A DNA stretch of 64,000 bases, taken from positions 25,989,001-26,053,000 of the forward strand of contig NC_135379.1 of NCBI RefSeq assembly GCF_049243985.1, read 5' to 3'. Below the pieces are notes generated by a model. It ran no database searches, was not told the DNA's origin, and was given only the letters and a program-made list of their open reading frames with translations. The position numbers were made by a program, and so were the translations under genes. Source of the DNA: Paroedura picta. Taxonomy: Eukaryota > Chordata > Lepidosauria > Squamata > Gekkonidae. Positions 1 through 12,354 of this stretch are shown here, piece after piece; position 1 is the first letter of the stretch, and each line of letters opens with the position of its first letter.

Positions 1-236
1 GTGTCTCGCTTAACAAGGTACTTTATGGAGAAAGGGAAAGCTCATTGGGGCTATAGTGATGATATCATCGCTGTATCAGAATAATCTCTTTATTAAACAA
101 ATACAGTGACCATAAAAATAGAAGAAGAGCCCTGTTGGATCCTGCCTCACGCACTGACCAAAAATAGGGTGTTGAGCCGAAGTCCTTCTCTTAAAGTTGC
201 CTCCTGGCACAAGTGTTCAAAGATTTTCCATCTCTG

Positions 237-414
237 ATCACTCCATTCAACAAAGTTGAAAGGTTTTCTTTCAACATCAGAAGACTTCTGTCAACGTTAA
301 CTGGCTCTCTTGCCAGAGGAAGCACTACTTAAGTTGGCGGAAAGAGGAGTTGCTTAACTTGGAAGACGGTTTCTAAAGCTGGAGAAAGGCTTCTGACTAG
401 CTGAATGGAGTGAT
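237..414. repeat. Possible decayed MITE
   Basis: ATCACTCCATTCA (237-249) and its exact complement TGAATGGAGTGAT (402-414) bound about 150 bp. No target duplication is clear, so this could be chance. Confidence 0.3.
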
Positions 415-883
415 GGCAGATAGCTTATCTTACTATAATGCCATTGTATTATCAGATTTGGGGATGTTTCATGAAAGCAACTACTGGTACAGCCAATTTT
501 AACCATTTACATCATATTCTAGAGTGACAGGATATGCCAATACCATCTGCCTGGTGGATTTGAAGAGATGACCCAAGAAATATTGGGAACTCTTACATTC
601 TGGATTTCCCGTCAATGGAGTGCTATTAATGTTCCCTCAGTAATATGCACATTAGGGTGGCCATTCTGAACTGCAAGATGGCACACCTACTTGGCTGTAA
701 TTCAGTCTACAAGCTGGTCAGTCAGCAAGCTTTACCACTTGCATGCAAGCATATCTGTTTGCAGATTGATGAGCATAGGCTTTGCACACATGAAGAGACA
801 ATAAAAGACAAATCTGTTTGTGTGGCTAGTCTCCTTTGTTTCCTGAGCAAGTTACAGTATGTCGTTGATAAATGGGCTGTCTG

Positions 884-1054
884 AATTTTTAAACAGAGGC
901 TAGATAGCCATCTGACGGAGAGGCCGATTCTGTGAAGGCTTAAGGGGGTGGCAGGTAACAGTGGATGAGTGATGGGTTGTGAGTGTCCTGCATAATGCAG
1001 GGGGTTGGACTAGATGACCCATGAGGTCCCTTCCAACTCTATGATTCTATGAAT
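884..1054 (+). mobile_element. CR1 LINE 3' end
   Basis: Starts TTTTTAAACAGAGGCTAGAT, has GCAGGGGGTTGGACTAGATG and ends with the CR1 signature TCTATGATTCTATG. Confidence 0.88.
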
Positions 1055-1479
1055 CATTTCAAAGAAGTACAGTTTGCACCTCTGTGGTACTTTGTCATAG
1101 GCATCTCTGCTGCCCTTCACTGCAGAAAAGACCTGAAGGTTCTGGCTGGTCCTATAACTGTTCTTAGCTCCTGAGTAACTTATTGCTCAACTACAGGCTA
1201 AACTGCTCCCAGACTGCCCACCGCTGCCTGCTGACTCAGTTGGCGGCCCACCTGCTTGACTATTTCCTGGCTTGACTCTTTATTTGCATCAAGGCCACCA
1301 GCCTTGAAATGGTTGGGAAAGGTTACTTGGGCCAACTGATTTGTGGAACACTGCCATAGGAACAAAGCTAGCAGGAAGATTCATATCTCAGCATAGAGCA
1401 GTAAGTAATAAATAACTAAATAAGTTGAAATGAGTGGCATTCCTGTGTATTGGCTCAGTTTGAATTTGGTGGTGGAAAG

Positions 1480-1668
1480 TGCTGTCACGTCTCAGCCAAG
1501 TTATGGCAGCCCCATAGGGTTTTCAAGGGGAAAGAGGGGTGGCTTGCCATTGCTTTGCATCCCAGTGTTCCTCCGTCATCTCCCATCCAAGTACTAATGA
1601 GGAATTATCCTGCTTAGCTTCCAAGATCTGACAAGACTGGTCTAGCCTGGACCATCCAGATTAAGCTA
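1480..1668 (-). mobile_element. 5S rRNA-derived SINE
   Basis: On the minus strand, GGAAGCTAAGCAGG and TAGTACTTGGATGGGAGA match the internal promoter region of 5S rRNA. They are joined to a body with CAAGCCACCCCTC and GGGGCTGCCATAACTTGGCT. It is a SINE, not a functional 5S gene, since the 5S part is incomplete and diverged. Confidence 0.75.
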
Positions 1669-1689
1669 GCATGTTTTATACCATCATAT

Positions 1690-1826
1690 ATTTATTGATC
1701 TGCGGTATTTATATAATCTATTGTTTTATCGACTTGTTTCATTAACTCGATTTAGTCATGAGCCACCTCTGGCAAGTCCAGAGAGATGGCATACCATGCT
1801 AAGTCCATAAATAAATAGATACTATC
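1690..1826 (+). mobile_element. LINE (L2-like) 3' UTR remnant
   Basis: GAGCCACCTCTGGCAAGTCC and the AAATAAATAGATAC end resemble L2-type 3' ends. Weak. Confidence 0.4.
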
Positions 1827-2774
1827 TGGGATGAGAACCAAATGGTAGCACGAGCAATTTCTAGTCACCTCTTAAAGAGAATCCCCAAAGCCATGGAAAG
1901 CATTTTGACTAGACCAGAGACTGGTTGCTAAAGGGCCCTTTTGTACAGCCCTTGTTCTTTGATTTACATTTCAATCTATTTTAGTCCCATTGGCTTGAGT
2001 GGGACTAAATTTGGCTTAAACTGCAAAATACATGGGATTTACTGTGTGACATATCTCCAAGCCTTTAACTTGGTTCATTCAAGTTAATGAGAACAATGTC
2101 GCTAATGTGACAAATGGAGGATCAAGTTACGGATCATCACCGTGTGTGTGTGTGTGTATGTGGAAAAGGCAGAACTGCATGAGTGTTGAAAAGCCAAAGT
2201 GAGCAGTCTTGGCAGTTGTAAGCAGGAAGGCTCGATCGGTACCTGCCTGCATTAGAACTGGCCACACCCTTTTCTGGAATAGCAAGAATGTTGCAGGGTG
2301 GAACGGAGGTGTATTAAGCAGAGCTTTGTGTGGAAAAGCTTGATCCGGACTTGGCGGTCTTGTGTCTAGCCACAGACAATGAGTTCTCTGCTTTAAAACA
2401 CATCCAATTTTACCCGCAAAAAATTACAGACATGATGAAATCTATTTCCCCTTTTAAAAAGCAATTATGAAGCAAGGCTCTCCTGAATTAAACTGTTCAT
2501 AAGGGCATGTTCAGCAAAGAACCAGCTGTATCAGAAAGATATTGTGTATTAAAGCACAGCAAAAAGCACACATTTTTAATGCATTACCTGTTTTCTGAAC
2601 ATTAGGCAATAGAGACCTCCAAAGGCTCAAAAGACTTGAACACCCTGACCTTCAACAGTCTCAGCAAAGGATGTAGCTCCTCTCCTTGCAGAGCTGTGTC
2701 TAGAAAGGCCGAACCTCTTAGGCAGCCCCATTTTCAAGGAGATCTATTTGAAACTCAAGAACATTCTGTGGGCC
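1827..2774. other. Unannotated intergenic stretch
   Basis: Apart from a (GT)n run, no gene, RNA or repeat family could be recognised. Confidence 0.6.
2142..2157. repeat. (GT)n microsatellite
   Basis: Eight GT units. Confidence 0.9.
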
Positions 2775-2978
2775 TAGGGCTGTCAAGTCTGGGCCGGGAC
2801 ATTTCTAAAGATTTAGGGGTGGAGTGTGGGGACAGCAGAGACTGAGGAAGGAACTCAGCAGGGGTGTGATGCTGTCGAGTCCACCCTCCAAAGCTCACAT
2901 TTTCTCATGGGAATTGATCTGGAGATCAGTCATAATCCCAAGAGATCTCCAGATGCCACCTGGAGGCTGGCAATCCTA
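2775..2978. mobile_element. Chompy-like MITE
   Basis: Terminal TAGGGCTGTCAA and TGGCAATCCTA, with inner blocks GAGTCCACCCTCCAAAGC and AATTGATCTGGAGATCAGT. Matches what I recall of the archosaur/reptile Chompy elements. Confidence 0.7.
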
Positions 2979-4595
2979 TGTGGGTCACAGGTTGGCATTA
3001 GTTCACTTGAATCCTTTGAAGTTAATGGACTGGAAATAGTACTTCACAATCTTTGGAATGCTGCAATCCATATGTGTCTTGAGTTTTGACTGTAGGGCTC
3101 ATCTCAAATGCTAATTCTAATAACAGTACTTGTAGCTACCATGGCAGTAACCCCAGCTGTTGCATCCAACAAGCATCTCATTCTGCCTGAGTAACCAAAA
3201 GGTCCAGCAGTGCAAAATGCTGCTGTGTGAGGGCTGAGGTTGCAGGACATATCTGTGCATCCATCTGATCAGGAGGATACTCAGCAAACTAATTAACTGA
3301 TTCTGGTGTTGATTTCCAGAAGCAAACCAGCCCTAGTCATGGTTAGCATGAACACAGATTTATCCTGAATCTGATGTTTGACTGTGCATGCAGGTGTGTC
3401 TGCATATACACAAGGGTGTATATATACAAGGGTGTTGGGTTATTGTTGTTTTTTAATGCTAGGAAATTATACTCTTGCAGAACACTGACTGTATGTATCA
3501 GGATGCGCTCAGAATTTACTCTGGACAATTCTGGCTAATTTATATATTGTCAGTGTGGGAAGATGTGGACATAGTCTATTAAGGAATTTTTGACTGTGAC
3601 AAAGAAAAATGAAAACTCAGTGCACCACTAGAGTTTTTCAAATAATCTGAATCTGCGCCCTACAAATTAGTGAAAGTGTCTAAGCCATGTTTTTTCTAAT
3701 AAAATTCATGTTTGCTCCTCGTTTGATATTTTCCAGATGTTTTGATATCTTTTATAGACTGTTGTGGTCAGAATTCTATCTAATGCCTGTGCTTCAGGAG
3801 TTATTAAAGTTTTTGTTGTTGCTTTTGTAACACATGGGTGTCTGTCTCATGCACATCAAATCTGCAGGGCACCATTTCTGTGATTTTGGTATATGGCAAC
3901 AGTTAGGTCAGAGAAGCTGGAAATCAGGGTTGGTTACCAGGCAGACACACCTTTTCTTAATGGACTCTGTAATCTGGTTCTGAGTGACCATCTGGCTCCT
4001 GGATTCTAAATACTGTGTTTTATCTCTGTCTTTGATCAGAAGACTGTCAGCATAACTCTGATGAAGCTTTGCCCAAGTTACCAGTTCCTTTGTGCTCTCA
4101 TGCCTCGATTGAATAAGTGAAACATCCTGTATATCAGTTGCTTGCAGTGTGGAGCTTTAAAATATGGCTCCTTGATTAATTAATAGGGTATTAACCATAG
4201 GAAGTATACAGCCTTTGAAGTCTATATTGCCTTCCTTTGTGCCTCCAGGAAAAAAAAATATTGCTATTGATCTATAAAGACCTAACTAGTTGGACTTATG
4301 CCTGACAGATCTTCTCTCCAAATTGTTATCACAGTGACAGATGACAGTTGCTACTTCCCCAAAGCTCTGACTACTTTGGGACCTGGGGGTGGACATTTAC
4401 TCAATAAAAGTCGCATTTGCCTGTCAGGACAGCCAACAATAAAAGTTACACCCATCTTGCTTTTTTCTGCTGCTTCTTGCTAGACTCTGGGGATGCTACG
4501 CAGCTTGTATGGAGGTGGAGTTATTTTCTGCATACATATTGAATGTAACGTCAGGTGACTGGGCAGCAGCTGAGCTACCTAAGTTGGCCCTGGGT
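2979..4595. other. Unannotated intergenic stretch
   Basis: AT-rich, only short chance frames; nothing recognised. Confidence 0.6.
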
Positions 4596-4790
4596 GGAGT
4601 TAAGAGCGTGAATTCTGAATGAGAAGTCGTCTTCCCCCTCCCGTTCAGATCATGGTTCGTAACTCCCTGGGTGGCCTTAGACAAGCCACTGTCTCACACC
4701 CTTCGCTTCAATCTGTAATATGTGGATAATAATACTGCCCGGAGGGTGTCTTTAATAATGCATGTGAAGCAGTTGAAGAACATAACAAAA
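4596..4790 (+). mobile_element. MIR-like CORE-SINE remnant
   Basis: Contains GGCCTTAGACAAGCCACTGT, then CAATCTGTAATATGTGGATA and ATAATACTGCCC, the usual order of MIR core and L2-like 3' end. Highly diverged and ancient. Confidence 0.65.
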
Positions 4791-4969
4791 CAATGCTGTG
4801 CTCAACTGATCTATGGGGGGAAAGCTGTCACTGCAAACAGTTATGACTGATGATATACCTTCACCTGGACCAGAATTTGGCAGCCAAGCTACTGTCAAGT
4901 GTGGGATACTAAGATCGTGTCTTCCCTCTCCTAAAAGATCTGCTGCCTGCCTAGCTTATTTCCAGGCAC

Positions 4970-5340
4970 AATTATAAGTGCCAGTACTTGAGAGTCATAG
5001 GGTCCTCACCGGAATGCCTTGGAGGGCCCATATCCAGCCTGTGCTGAGGCAGCTGCATTGGTTGCCAGTTGCGGCCCAGATCAAGTTTAAGGTCTTGGTA
5101 TTGACCTTTAAGGCCCTTTGCAGTCTTGGACCCATGTACCTGAGGGACCACCTATCACCTTTGGCCTTCCAGACTGTTGTCTGGCTGTTCCCCATCTTTC
5201 TCTTGGCTTCCACAGAGATTGTTGTGAGTTGGAGCATGGAGGGGGGCTCTCAGCTTGAGCTGGTGAAGTCATTAAATATCTATTTTTTTAAAAATCCAGT
5301 CTTTCCAGTGCAATCCATTCTGATCCACTGAACAGATCTA
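4970..5340 (+). mobile_element. L2 LINE fragment
   Basis: Translates to the L2 post-RT signature [35 protein letters not shown] and YLRDHLSP at 5010-5160. The frame is then lost. Confidence 0.85.
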
Positions 5341-5384
5341 AGTAGGATACTGCACAAACCCGCTTGGGATTGCACTGTGAAAAC

Positions 5385-5530
5385 ACAATCCCAGTAGAGT
5401 TGCACCCTTCTAAGCCAATAAAGTCAGTCAGTAACTCTGTATCCTGAGCTGACTTACTCAGAATCCTACTCAGGTCTGCTCAGTGAGGCTTACTCCCAGG
5501 AAAATGATTTTGGGATTGTAGTGTAAGAGT
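5385..5530. repeat. Degenerate interspersed repeat with TTACTCCCAGG core
   Basis: TAGAGTTGCACCCTTCTAAG, GTCTGCTCAGTGAGGCTTAC and TCCCAGGAAAATGATTTTGG resemble a common amniote repeat; related blocks occur at 13,118-13,215 and 43,015-43,080. Confidence 0.5.
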
Positions 5531-5694
5531 CCCTAATATCTCAACTGTCCAACGCTGATGGAGAGTGGAAGAAAGGAAAGTTGGGCTGTTTAGACTCCCC
5601 AGTGTAATTGAACTTGACCAACTGTGGAAAACTCATTTTGGGGAAGAGAACATCACATTATTCTCACATGGTTCAGCGTTTTCTCATGCTACAA

Positions 5695-5745
5695 AACAAG
5701 GTATTACTATAACTCGTTCAAAGTGAGTTATAGTAATACCTTGTT
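5695..5745. repeat. 21-bp perfect hairpin
   Basis: Arms AACAAGGTATTACTATAACTC (21 bases, 5695-5715) and its exact complement at 5725-5745 enclose a 9-base loop. It abuts the CR1 tail at 5746. Confidence 0.92.
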
Positions 5746-5798
5746 GAGCAGGGGGTTGGACTAGATGGCCTGTATGGCTACATTCTATGATTCTATGA
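5746..5798 (+). mobile_element. CR1 LINE 3' tail
   Basis: GAGCAGGGGGTTGGACTAGATGG split around a short spacer and ending TTCTATGATTCTATG. Only the last about 50 bp are present. Confidence 0.8.
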
Positions 5799-5799
5799 A

Positions 5800-6060
5800 A
5801 GTGGAGATGTAGAATCAATCCCAGTATTTCTTCTGTTGGTTCAACATAGTTCTTTCTTACTACTAAAATGAAAGGATACATTTCCTCATTGACTGACTGA
5901 AGGAAAATTGCTGGTAAATGATGATTACACATTTCAAAATGATTCCCCAGTTCGTCAGGACCATTAATTATGCTTGTGTATTTCAGCAGAGTTGGGCAAC
6001 CACATTTCTCTTTAGCCATTAAATCTTGCGTCTGGCAACTTCTGGGGATGGGAAAACACC
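5800..6060 (-). other. Unidentified protein-like reading frame
   Basis: A minus-strand frame open from 6085 contains the protein-like stretches CGCPTLLKYTSIINGPDELG and NHHLPAIFLQSVNEEMYPFI, then LVVRKNYVEPTEEILGL. A good acceptor (TTTTCCCATCCCCAG) stands just upstream, and a GTAAGAA donor-like site lies within. I do not recognise the protein. It may be an exon of an unknown gene, a processed pseudogene piece, or a chance frame; the left end runs into a hairpin and a CR1 tail. Confidence 0.35.
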
Positions 6061-9000
6061 CCTCCTTTCTTCCCAGTGTGCACATAGCAATTCACAGGAT
6101 AAGCCCCGCGAAGGTCATGCAAGAGAATTCCCTTCCGACATAATATTATGGCCATTTATAAACCTGTCAAGATCCTGTCCCTGATGTGCCCCAGGCATGA
6201 AGACAATATTCAGAGGGCAGTGTATTTTTCAGAGCAAACACCTGTCTGCCAGCACAAAAGGTCCAGAGGGGGAAAGGAAGATATGCAGAGACAAGGATAA
6301 ATTACCAGAGCAGAGGATTGCCCCTGACCATTTATGCACTGGAGGTTTCATGCTAGGCTGCAGTCTGGAGTTTTAGTCATGGCAGGTTGGCCCACCTCTT
6401 CCTGCACCCACACGGGGGAGCATTTGGCCCGGTGCACCTCATCCACCCCCAATTTGTGCTCCTGCACGGGAGCTGGGGCAGTGAAGTTCCCAGTGTATAA
6501 ACGGTCCCTGCAATCCTCACTTTCATCAGTGTACATAAAAAGAAAGCTGAAGTAATTCCTACACTTCTCTAGGAAAACATAGGGAATGCTTTTGAGCAGA
6601 TTGTCAGGGGAAAATAAAAGTCCAACGGACAGCAGTAGAGCTATTGCAAAGGAGACCCTAGTAGTGGAAAGTGCATGTTGGAATGAAAGCAGCAAGGGGC
6701 ACGTCAGTCCTCCTAGAGCTAAGCTGTATGTTTCACCTCTGGCCAGTTTTCAAAGGGAAGGTGCTTGTAGGCTGCATAAAAAGGGAGAGGAGGCCCTTGA
6801 CATTAATTGCTGTACTCATTGCAATAGCAAAGAAAGTCAGGCTTTTCCTCTCCATGAAGAGCCCTCACCCCAGCACAATGTGCTTCAAAGCAGAGTCAAC
6901 TGCAGCTTGGAGCAGGATAAAAGAGCAAATCCAACATGAATATCAAGTCGTAATACACATAAAATTTTTCAGGACTTGAAAGAGCAACAGGTTTACATCA
7001 TTTGAAAGGCTCATAAAGAATACATTAGAGCTACAAAATAGAAAAATGAAAAATATAACAACATTTAATATATTTTTTAAAAAAATAGTTCCATTTTCCG
7101 AGGGAATGTTTATTCCAAACATTTCAGACATTTAATAGAAAACAGGAGTATGGATTTGATGAGCGCGGGTAATCCTTTCTGATATGTGTTTCCTTTTTGA
7201 GGATATTTGCATACAGAGTTCTGTTTCAAGTTCCTTTCTGTTATACAGAATTTTGGCAGCCTAAATTGGGTTACGTTTTTTTATGCAGCCTCAGGTTTCT
7301 CCTAAGAAACATACTTTTCAGTTATGATGGAAATGACACTAGGGCGGAAAGAAAATCTAGGGACGTGTCCCATTCAAGGTTTGCCTTCAACTGAAATAGG
7401 GCTACTTCACACACACACTTAATTTGTCTACCTGAATAGACACATAGTTGGTCCTATAAATATGAAGGAAAACATTTTGTATGGAGTGATCTGCAAAGTA
7501 TAGTTGTGATGCCCCATTCATATATGTAAGTCACTGCAACTTTCTTGCCAAATTCTTGTACACTTCAATTTTTGACTGCCCGCTACAAACAGATGAAAAT
7601 ATTCCACTGCTGAGGAAAGGCAGTACAATCACAATATGGTTATTATTTCAGGATTAATTTTGAAAAAAAATATGCCCAGAAATTTGTAACCAGGAGTTTC
7701 AAGCCAAGGTAGGCTCTCCCATCTTGGCAGCATATCACGCCAGGCATAACTACATGCTGCTGTTCTATAAAACGGGAGGTCAGGAGGGAGATTTTAAGTG
7801 CAGCAAGAGAGGGCTAATGGAAGGCCAGGGCAGAACACTTCCTGTTTTCACAACCAAAATTGTCCCTCCCCAATGGACTATTTGGGACACAGTATTCAAC
7901 ATGAGCAAAAAAAGGGAGCTGCTTTTGGATGGAAAAACCTGGGAAGGGGACAATTTTGGACCATTTCCTCAGTACAGGCTTACTTCTTTTTACTGGCAAG
8001 TTGAATTCACACTTTGACCTTGCATAAAGTGGCCAGAATTAAGGGAACCTAAGGCGGGACGCGCCACCGGCACCGGGGGTGCAAAATTCAGCTTTACTCC
8101 TGAGGAGGCAAAATGTGTGGACATTTTTGCATAGTTCAGTGATTTAAGAATGTTGATGCAGGGGGTTGCTCTTGTGCAAAAATAGTTAGTCTTGCCCAAC
8201 AGCGATTTGTATCTGTCCCCCAACTCCGCATTATAGAGAATCTGCTGTGACTGAGTTACGAGACATTGATCTGCCACTACTATATCTAGTTTGGCCCTAA
8301 GAGTACTTAGTATTATAATATCTAAAACTGTAGTTGGCTGTACTGAATCACATATTATGGAAATACTGGTATGGCTACAACACCATGCTGTATGAATTAA
8401 AGGGACAGACGCATCCCATTATTCTTTGTACAATCCCATTCTGACATCTGTTACTAGCTATCAGAAGTATTTGCATTAATGCAAATTTTCTGCTTCCAAT
8501 GTAGTTAGATATATAATATGTATGAAGTTTTTTTTTTGCAGTGTAATTTCCTCAGTAACTAGTTTGGGCATACTGGACTCTCCAAATGAGTGCAAATGTA
8601 TAATTATTCAGATTGGTTCATTATAGTACCATATAGCCATTGATCGTGGTGTTAAGCCAAGGCAGGAATAATTGCACCCGTGGTTAAAAGCTTGCAACCC
8701 AGTCCTGTGCGTGTTTTCTCAAAAGCTCTCTCCCTCTGCATTCAATGGGATGTTCTCCCAAGTGAAATGGATATAGACTTCCAAGCATGCCATAAAACAT
8801 GGGAACTTTGCAGAGCAAAGAGGCACAACGTTTTGAGACTCTTGAACTCCAAAGGACATGACTGCTGAGGAGGTGGTAGGGAGACTAAAGGGACAGAATT
8901 CCAGGTGCCTGGATCAATTTGAGTGTCCATAGCGGAGTTATGTGATTTGCTTTCAGATAATGCTTGAGTTGGATCTGGGTGGTGTTAAGCAGGGGCCTAT

Positions 9001-10109
9001 AGGAATGTTTGTCCGGGGGCCTGTGGTGGTTCTAGGGTGCAGCTTAAATAAGGTTGATTAAAGCTGGGGAAAAGTGACTGAGGAGTACATCCTGCTAAGT
9101 CATGGATTAAACTTTTAATATAATATTGTGCTAATTGCGTTTAAATTTACTACTTTGTTTCTAATTATCTAAGTGTTTTGAAATGATTGAAAGGGTGCCT
9201 TAGAAAAATATGTACTCAGCAGCAAATCCATCCAAAAATCTGGCACCGTTGCAGGGTTTTCTAAACAAGCACTTGCCAAACCTGTTCTTTGATCCAACAA
9301 AACAGCCATAATTTAAAATAAGGCCTACAGGCTTTCAAGGAACCAGGGAGGGATTTCATTCCTTTCTCCTTCCTCTTTTCCCCAAGGGGACCACTTCACC
9401 TTGCTGGGAGTGTAATCTACAAAGTGCTGCTCCTTCCTAAACGCTGCCAGAATAAATTGGGTCTTTCTTTCTCTTGCTGTGTGTGCGGGGAGGGGAGCCC
9501 GGTGCCTTGTGTGGAATGCGACACATTCTCAAGGACCACATTCTTTATCCAGATGCAGAGCTGCAGCTTCCGCTGTACACTACGGGACAGGCTATGGCTA
9601 CTTGTTTCAATTTAAGTAGCTGTACAGTGAATGTCGCTGAACAAAGTATTACTAAGATAAATGGCCTTGGCTTAAACTATAAAATCAGAAATATATAGAA
9701 TACATCTAATTTAAATATATGGAACACATCTAATTTAGGTATAATTCAGTTTTACATCATTTGCAGAAAGCCAGGAGGATGGTACAGACATGGCTTCTAA
9801 TATTTAGAGGGGTTTAATGCCCATTTATTTGTATTTCAGATTTTTCTGCAAACACAGGATTTTCCTTAAGTATATGAGGAAATCCCTCCTGCCTGTTTCT
9901 GGCCTGATCTTATGGATATTTAATCTACATTCTAGAGCTCAGTTCAGAATTTTATATAATTATGAGAAGGTACACAAGGAGAGCAAGAAAGCTGTAAGAT
10001 CCTTCCATGATTCTCTCCACCAACTGCTATTTCCATGGTGTTCTGCCTCTGAAAATAAGGGTTGGGGGTGCCCAATTGATATGTCTCTTATAGAATGCTT
10101 ACTCCTCCA
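6061..10109. other. Unannotated intergenic stretch
   Basis: About 4 kb without a recognised gene or repeat. Frames of 60-117 codons at 6,334-6,980 and 7,724-8,277 have no family signature. Confidence 0.55.
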
Positions 10110-10305
10110 AATATGTCTCTGCAGGGTGGTTCTTGTGGCCAGAAGCAAGCTAAACCAAGCCTCAGTACTGCTGGCAGAGACCTTTTCAGTCCTGGCCCTG
10201 ACCTGGTGGGATGAGTTCCCAGGAGAACTGAGGGCCCAGATGGAGCTCACTCAGTTCTCCAGAGCCTGTAAGATGGAGCTCATCCACCAGGCCTTTGATT
10301 GAGGA
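10110..10305 (+). mobile_element. L2 LINE fragment
   Basis: Encodes AETFSVLALTWWDEFPGELR and FSRACKMELIHQAFD, the end of the L2 reading frame. Confidence 0.82.
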
Positions 10306-10489
10306 TAGAGCAGTTAAGATCAGCCAAGTATAAGCCATATGTTGTTGACACGGTATCTAAACTGAGCAGCTCCTGCATTGACTGAACTGGGCCCTAGAAC
10401 ATGAATTAAAAAATCCACATGGATGGTCTATGGATAGACCGGAAGAATTGTAATGGCCCAATCTGTGCCTGGTATTAAATAATCTAAGC

Positions 10490-10642
10490 CAGGGGTAGTC
10501 AACCTGTGGTCCTCCAGATGTTCATGGACTACAGTTCCCATGAGCCCCTGCCAGCAAATGCTCATGGACTACAAATGCTGGCAGGGGCTCATGGGAATTG
10601 TAGTCCATGAACATCTGGAGGACCACAGGTTGACTACCCCTG
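10490..10642. mobile_element. Palindromic hAT MITE (CAGGGGTAGTCAA family)
   Basis: A 153-bp element, almost fully self-complementary, starting CAGGGGTAGTCAACCTGTGG and ending in its complement. Perfect 8-bp duplications ATCTAAGC lie at 10482-10489 and 10643-10650. No coding capacity. Confidence 0.93.
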
Positions 10643-10650
10643 ATCTAAGC

Positions 10651-11164
10651 TATTTGGAAATAAGTCTTACTACTATCAATGGGGCTTATTTTCAAGTCAA
10701 CATAGATATGACTGGACTGTCTGAAATGGTTCCCAAAAGTAATTTTTCCCAGTCTCCTTCATAAATGAGTTCTTGCATATGCATATCTGTGCATCTCCTG
10801 ATTGCCAGGTCTACAAACTCAGTTATGAACATGAAAGCCAACCTGTGCTTTTCCTGGCTCAGACATTTGCGTAAAGCTGAAAATTATCACCAGTAATCAT
10901 GTTTTGGCAATCACAAATTTCGCTGATGATGCAGGAAGCAATTTGGCTTAATTATCATGACAGCCACTATCATAACATTTATTTTTCACTTTTCTCTGTG
11001 ATCCAAGTCCACCTGTCCTTTATTGTAGAGCTCCATGTTACTATAGCCCAGATGGCAAGTGCTCACTTTTTAATAAGGATCTAATAGTCCCTAATGTTCC
11101 CTAAATGAGATGGATAAATGGGTATATAGCCATGTCTGTATTATAGTTCATCAGAAAGCGAACA
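10651..11164. other. Unannotated intergenic stretch
   Basis: Nothing recognised between the palindromic hAT element and the L2 3' end. Confidence 0.55.
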
Positions 11165-11738
11165 CTAAAGTATTTGATTTTTAGCCCACCTCTTTTGAAC
11201 AACTTAAGGCAGGTTACATCAGACATAAACCCCAGAAAAAAACCCTACTCCATAAAACACAAAATTCCAGCAACAAGATGGCTAAAAATTGTCCTCTACC
11301 CACAGTCAATCCCTGAGGGAGGTTGAAAGATAGTACAGCATAGCCTGAGGGCAGGGGCCCTAGAACTTACTCCTGGTGGAACAGCTCCGTTTTATAGGCA
11401 CAAACAAAGACCTGGTGGAACAGCTCCATTTTATAGGCCCTGCAGAACTTTGACAGCTCCATCAGAGCCCCCAACTCTCCTGGGTGCTCAGTCCACCAGG
11501 TCAGGGGCAGGACCAAAAAGGCCCTGGACCCAGGTCGAGGCGAGGCATATTTCTCTGGGGCCAGGGACTTCTAACATATTAGTTCCCACAGAGCAAAGTG
11601 TCTTGCGGTGGGCATAAGCAGATAAATAGTCCTTCAGATAGGCAGAATGGCCTTAAAGGTCAAAACCAAGACCTTGAACCTGATCTGAGCCACAACCGTC
11701 AACCAGTGTAGCTGCCTCAGCATTACTGGTTCTGGTCC
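11165..11738 (-). mobile_element. L2 LINE 3' part
   Basis: In reverse it carries the L2 block CAGTGTAGCTGCCTCAG (LHWL region), CAGAGCAAAGTGTCTTGCGG, and the end block GGTGGAACAGCTCCATTTTA, which occurs twice (11,370 and 11,410), followed by a 3' UTR to about 11,165. Confidence 0.8.
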
Positions 11739-11739
11739 A

Positions 11740-12270
11740 CCCCTGTGAGGCAAGAGAGAACAACTTTGCTCCCCCCTCTACATGCCAGCCTTTTAAAAAC
11801 TTGAAGATTGTTATCAGATCTCTTCTAAGTTGCCTTCGCTCCAAGCAAAAAAGACCAAGCTCCCCCAACCTTTCCTCATATGTCTTGGTCTCCAAACCTC
11901 TCACCATCTTTGTTGCCCTCCTCTGGACATACTCCAGTTTGTCTACATCCCTCTTCAACTGTGGTGCCCAAAACTGAACACAGTACTCCAAGTGAGGCCG
12001 AACCAGAGCAGAGTAAAGCGGTACCATCACCTCCTGTGATCTGGACACGATACTCCGTTTGATACAGCCCAAAAGCCCATTTGCCTTTTTAGCCACTGAG
12101 TCACACTTCTGACTCATGTTCAACTTATGGTCTTCTAAGACTCCTAGATCCTTTTCACACATACTACTGCCAAGACAAGTCTTCCCCATATTGGCGTATA
12201 TGGTTTTTCCTACCTAAATGCAGAAATTTACATTTTTCCTATTGAATTTCATTTTATTCAGTTTAGGAAT
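11740..12270 (-). mobile_element. CR1 LINE, reverse transcriptase C-terminal part
   Basis: The minus-strand frame from 12189 reads [52 protein letters not shown] and [14 protein letters not shown], the classic post-RT block of CR1. The frame is open for over 140 codons, so decay is moderate. At about 11,735 it joins a different LINE (L2, to the left). Confidence 0.88.
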
Positions 12271-12354
12271 AGTAGAAATATATATATGCCTAGAAACACA
12301 GAGACAGGGAAGAGGGCTAGTATGGATTAGTGAGGGAACCCCAAAGAAAACATG

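Noticed and set aside
1480-1668. 5S rRNA gene
   Set aside because: Only part of 5S is present, it is diverged, and it is fused to a SINE body.
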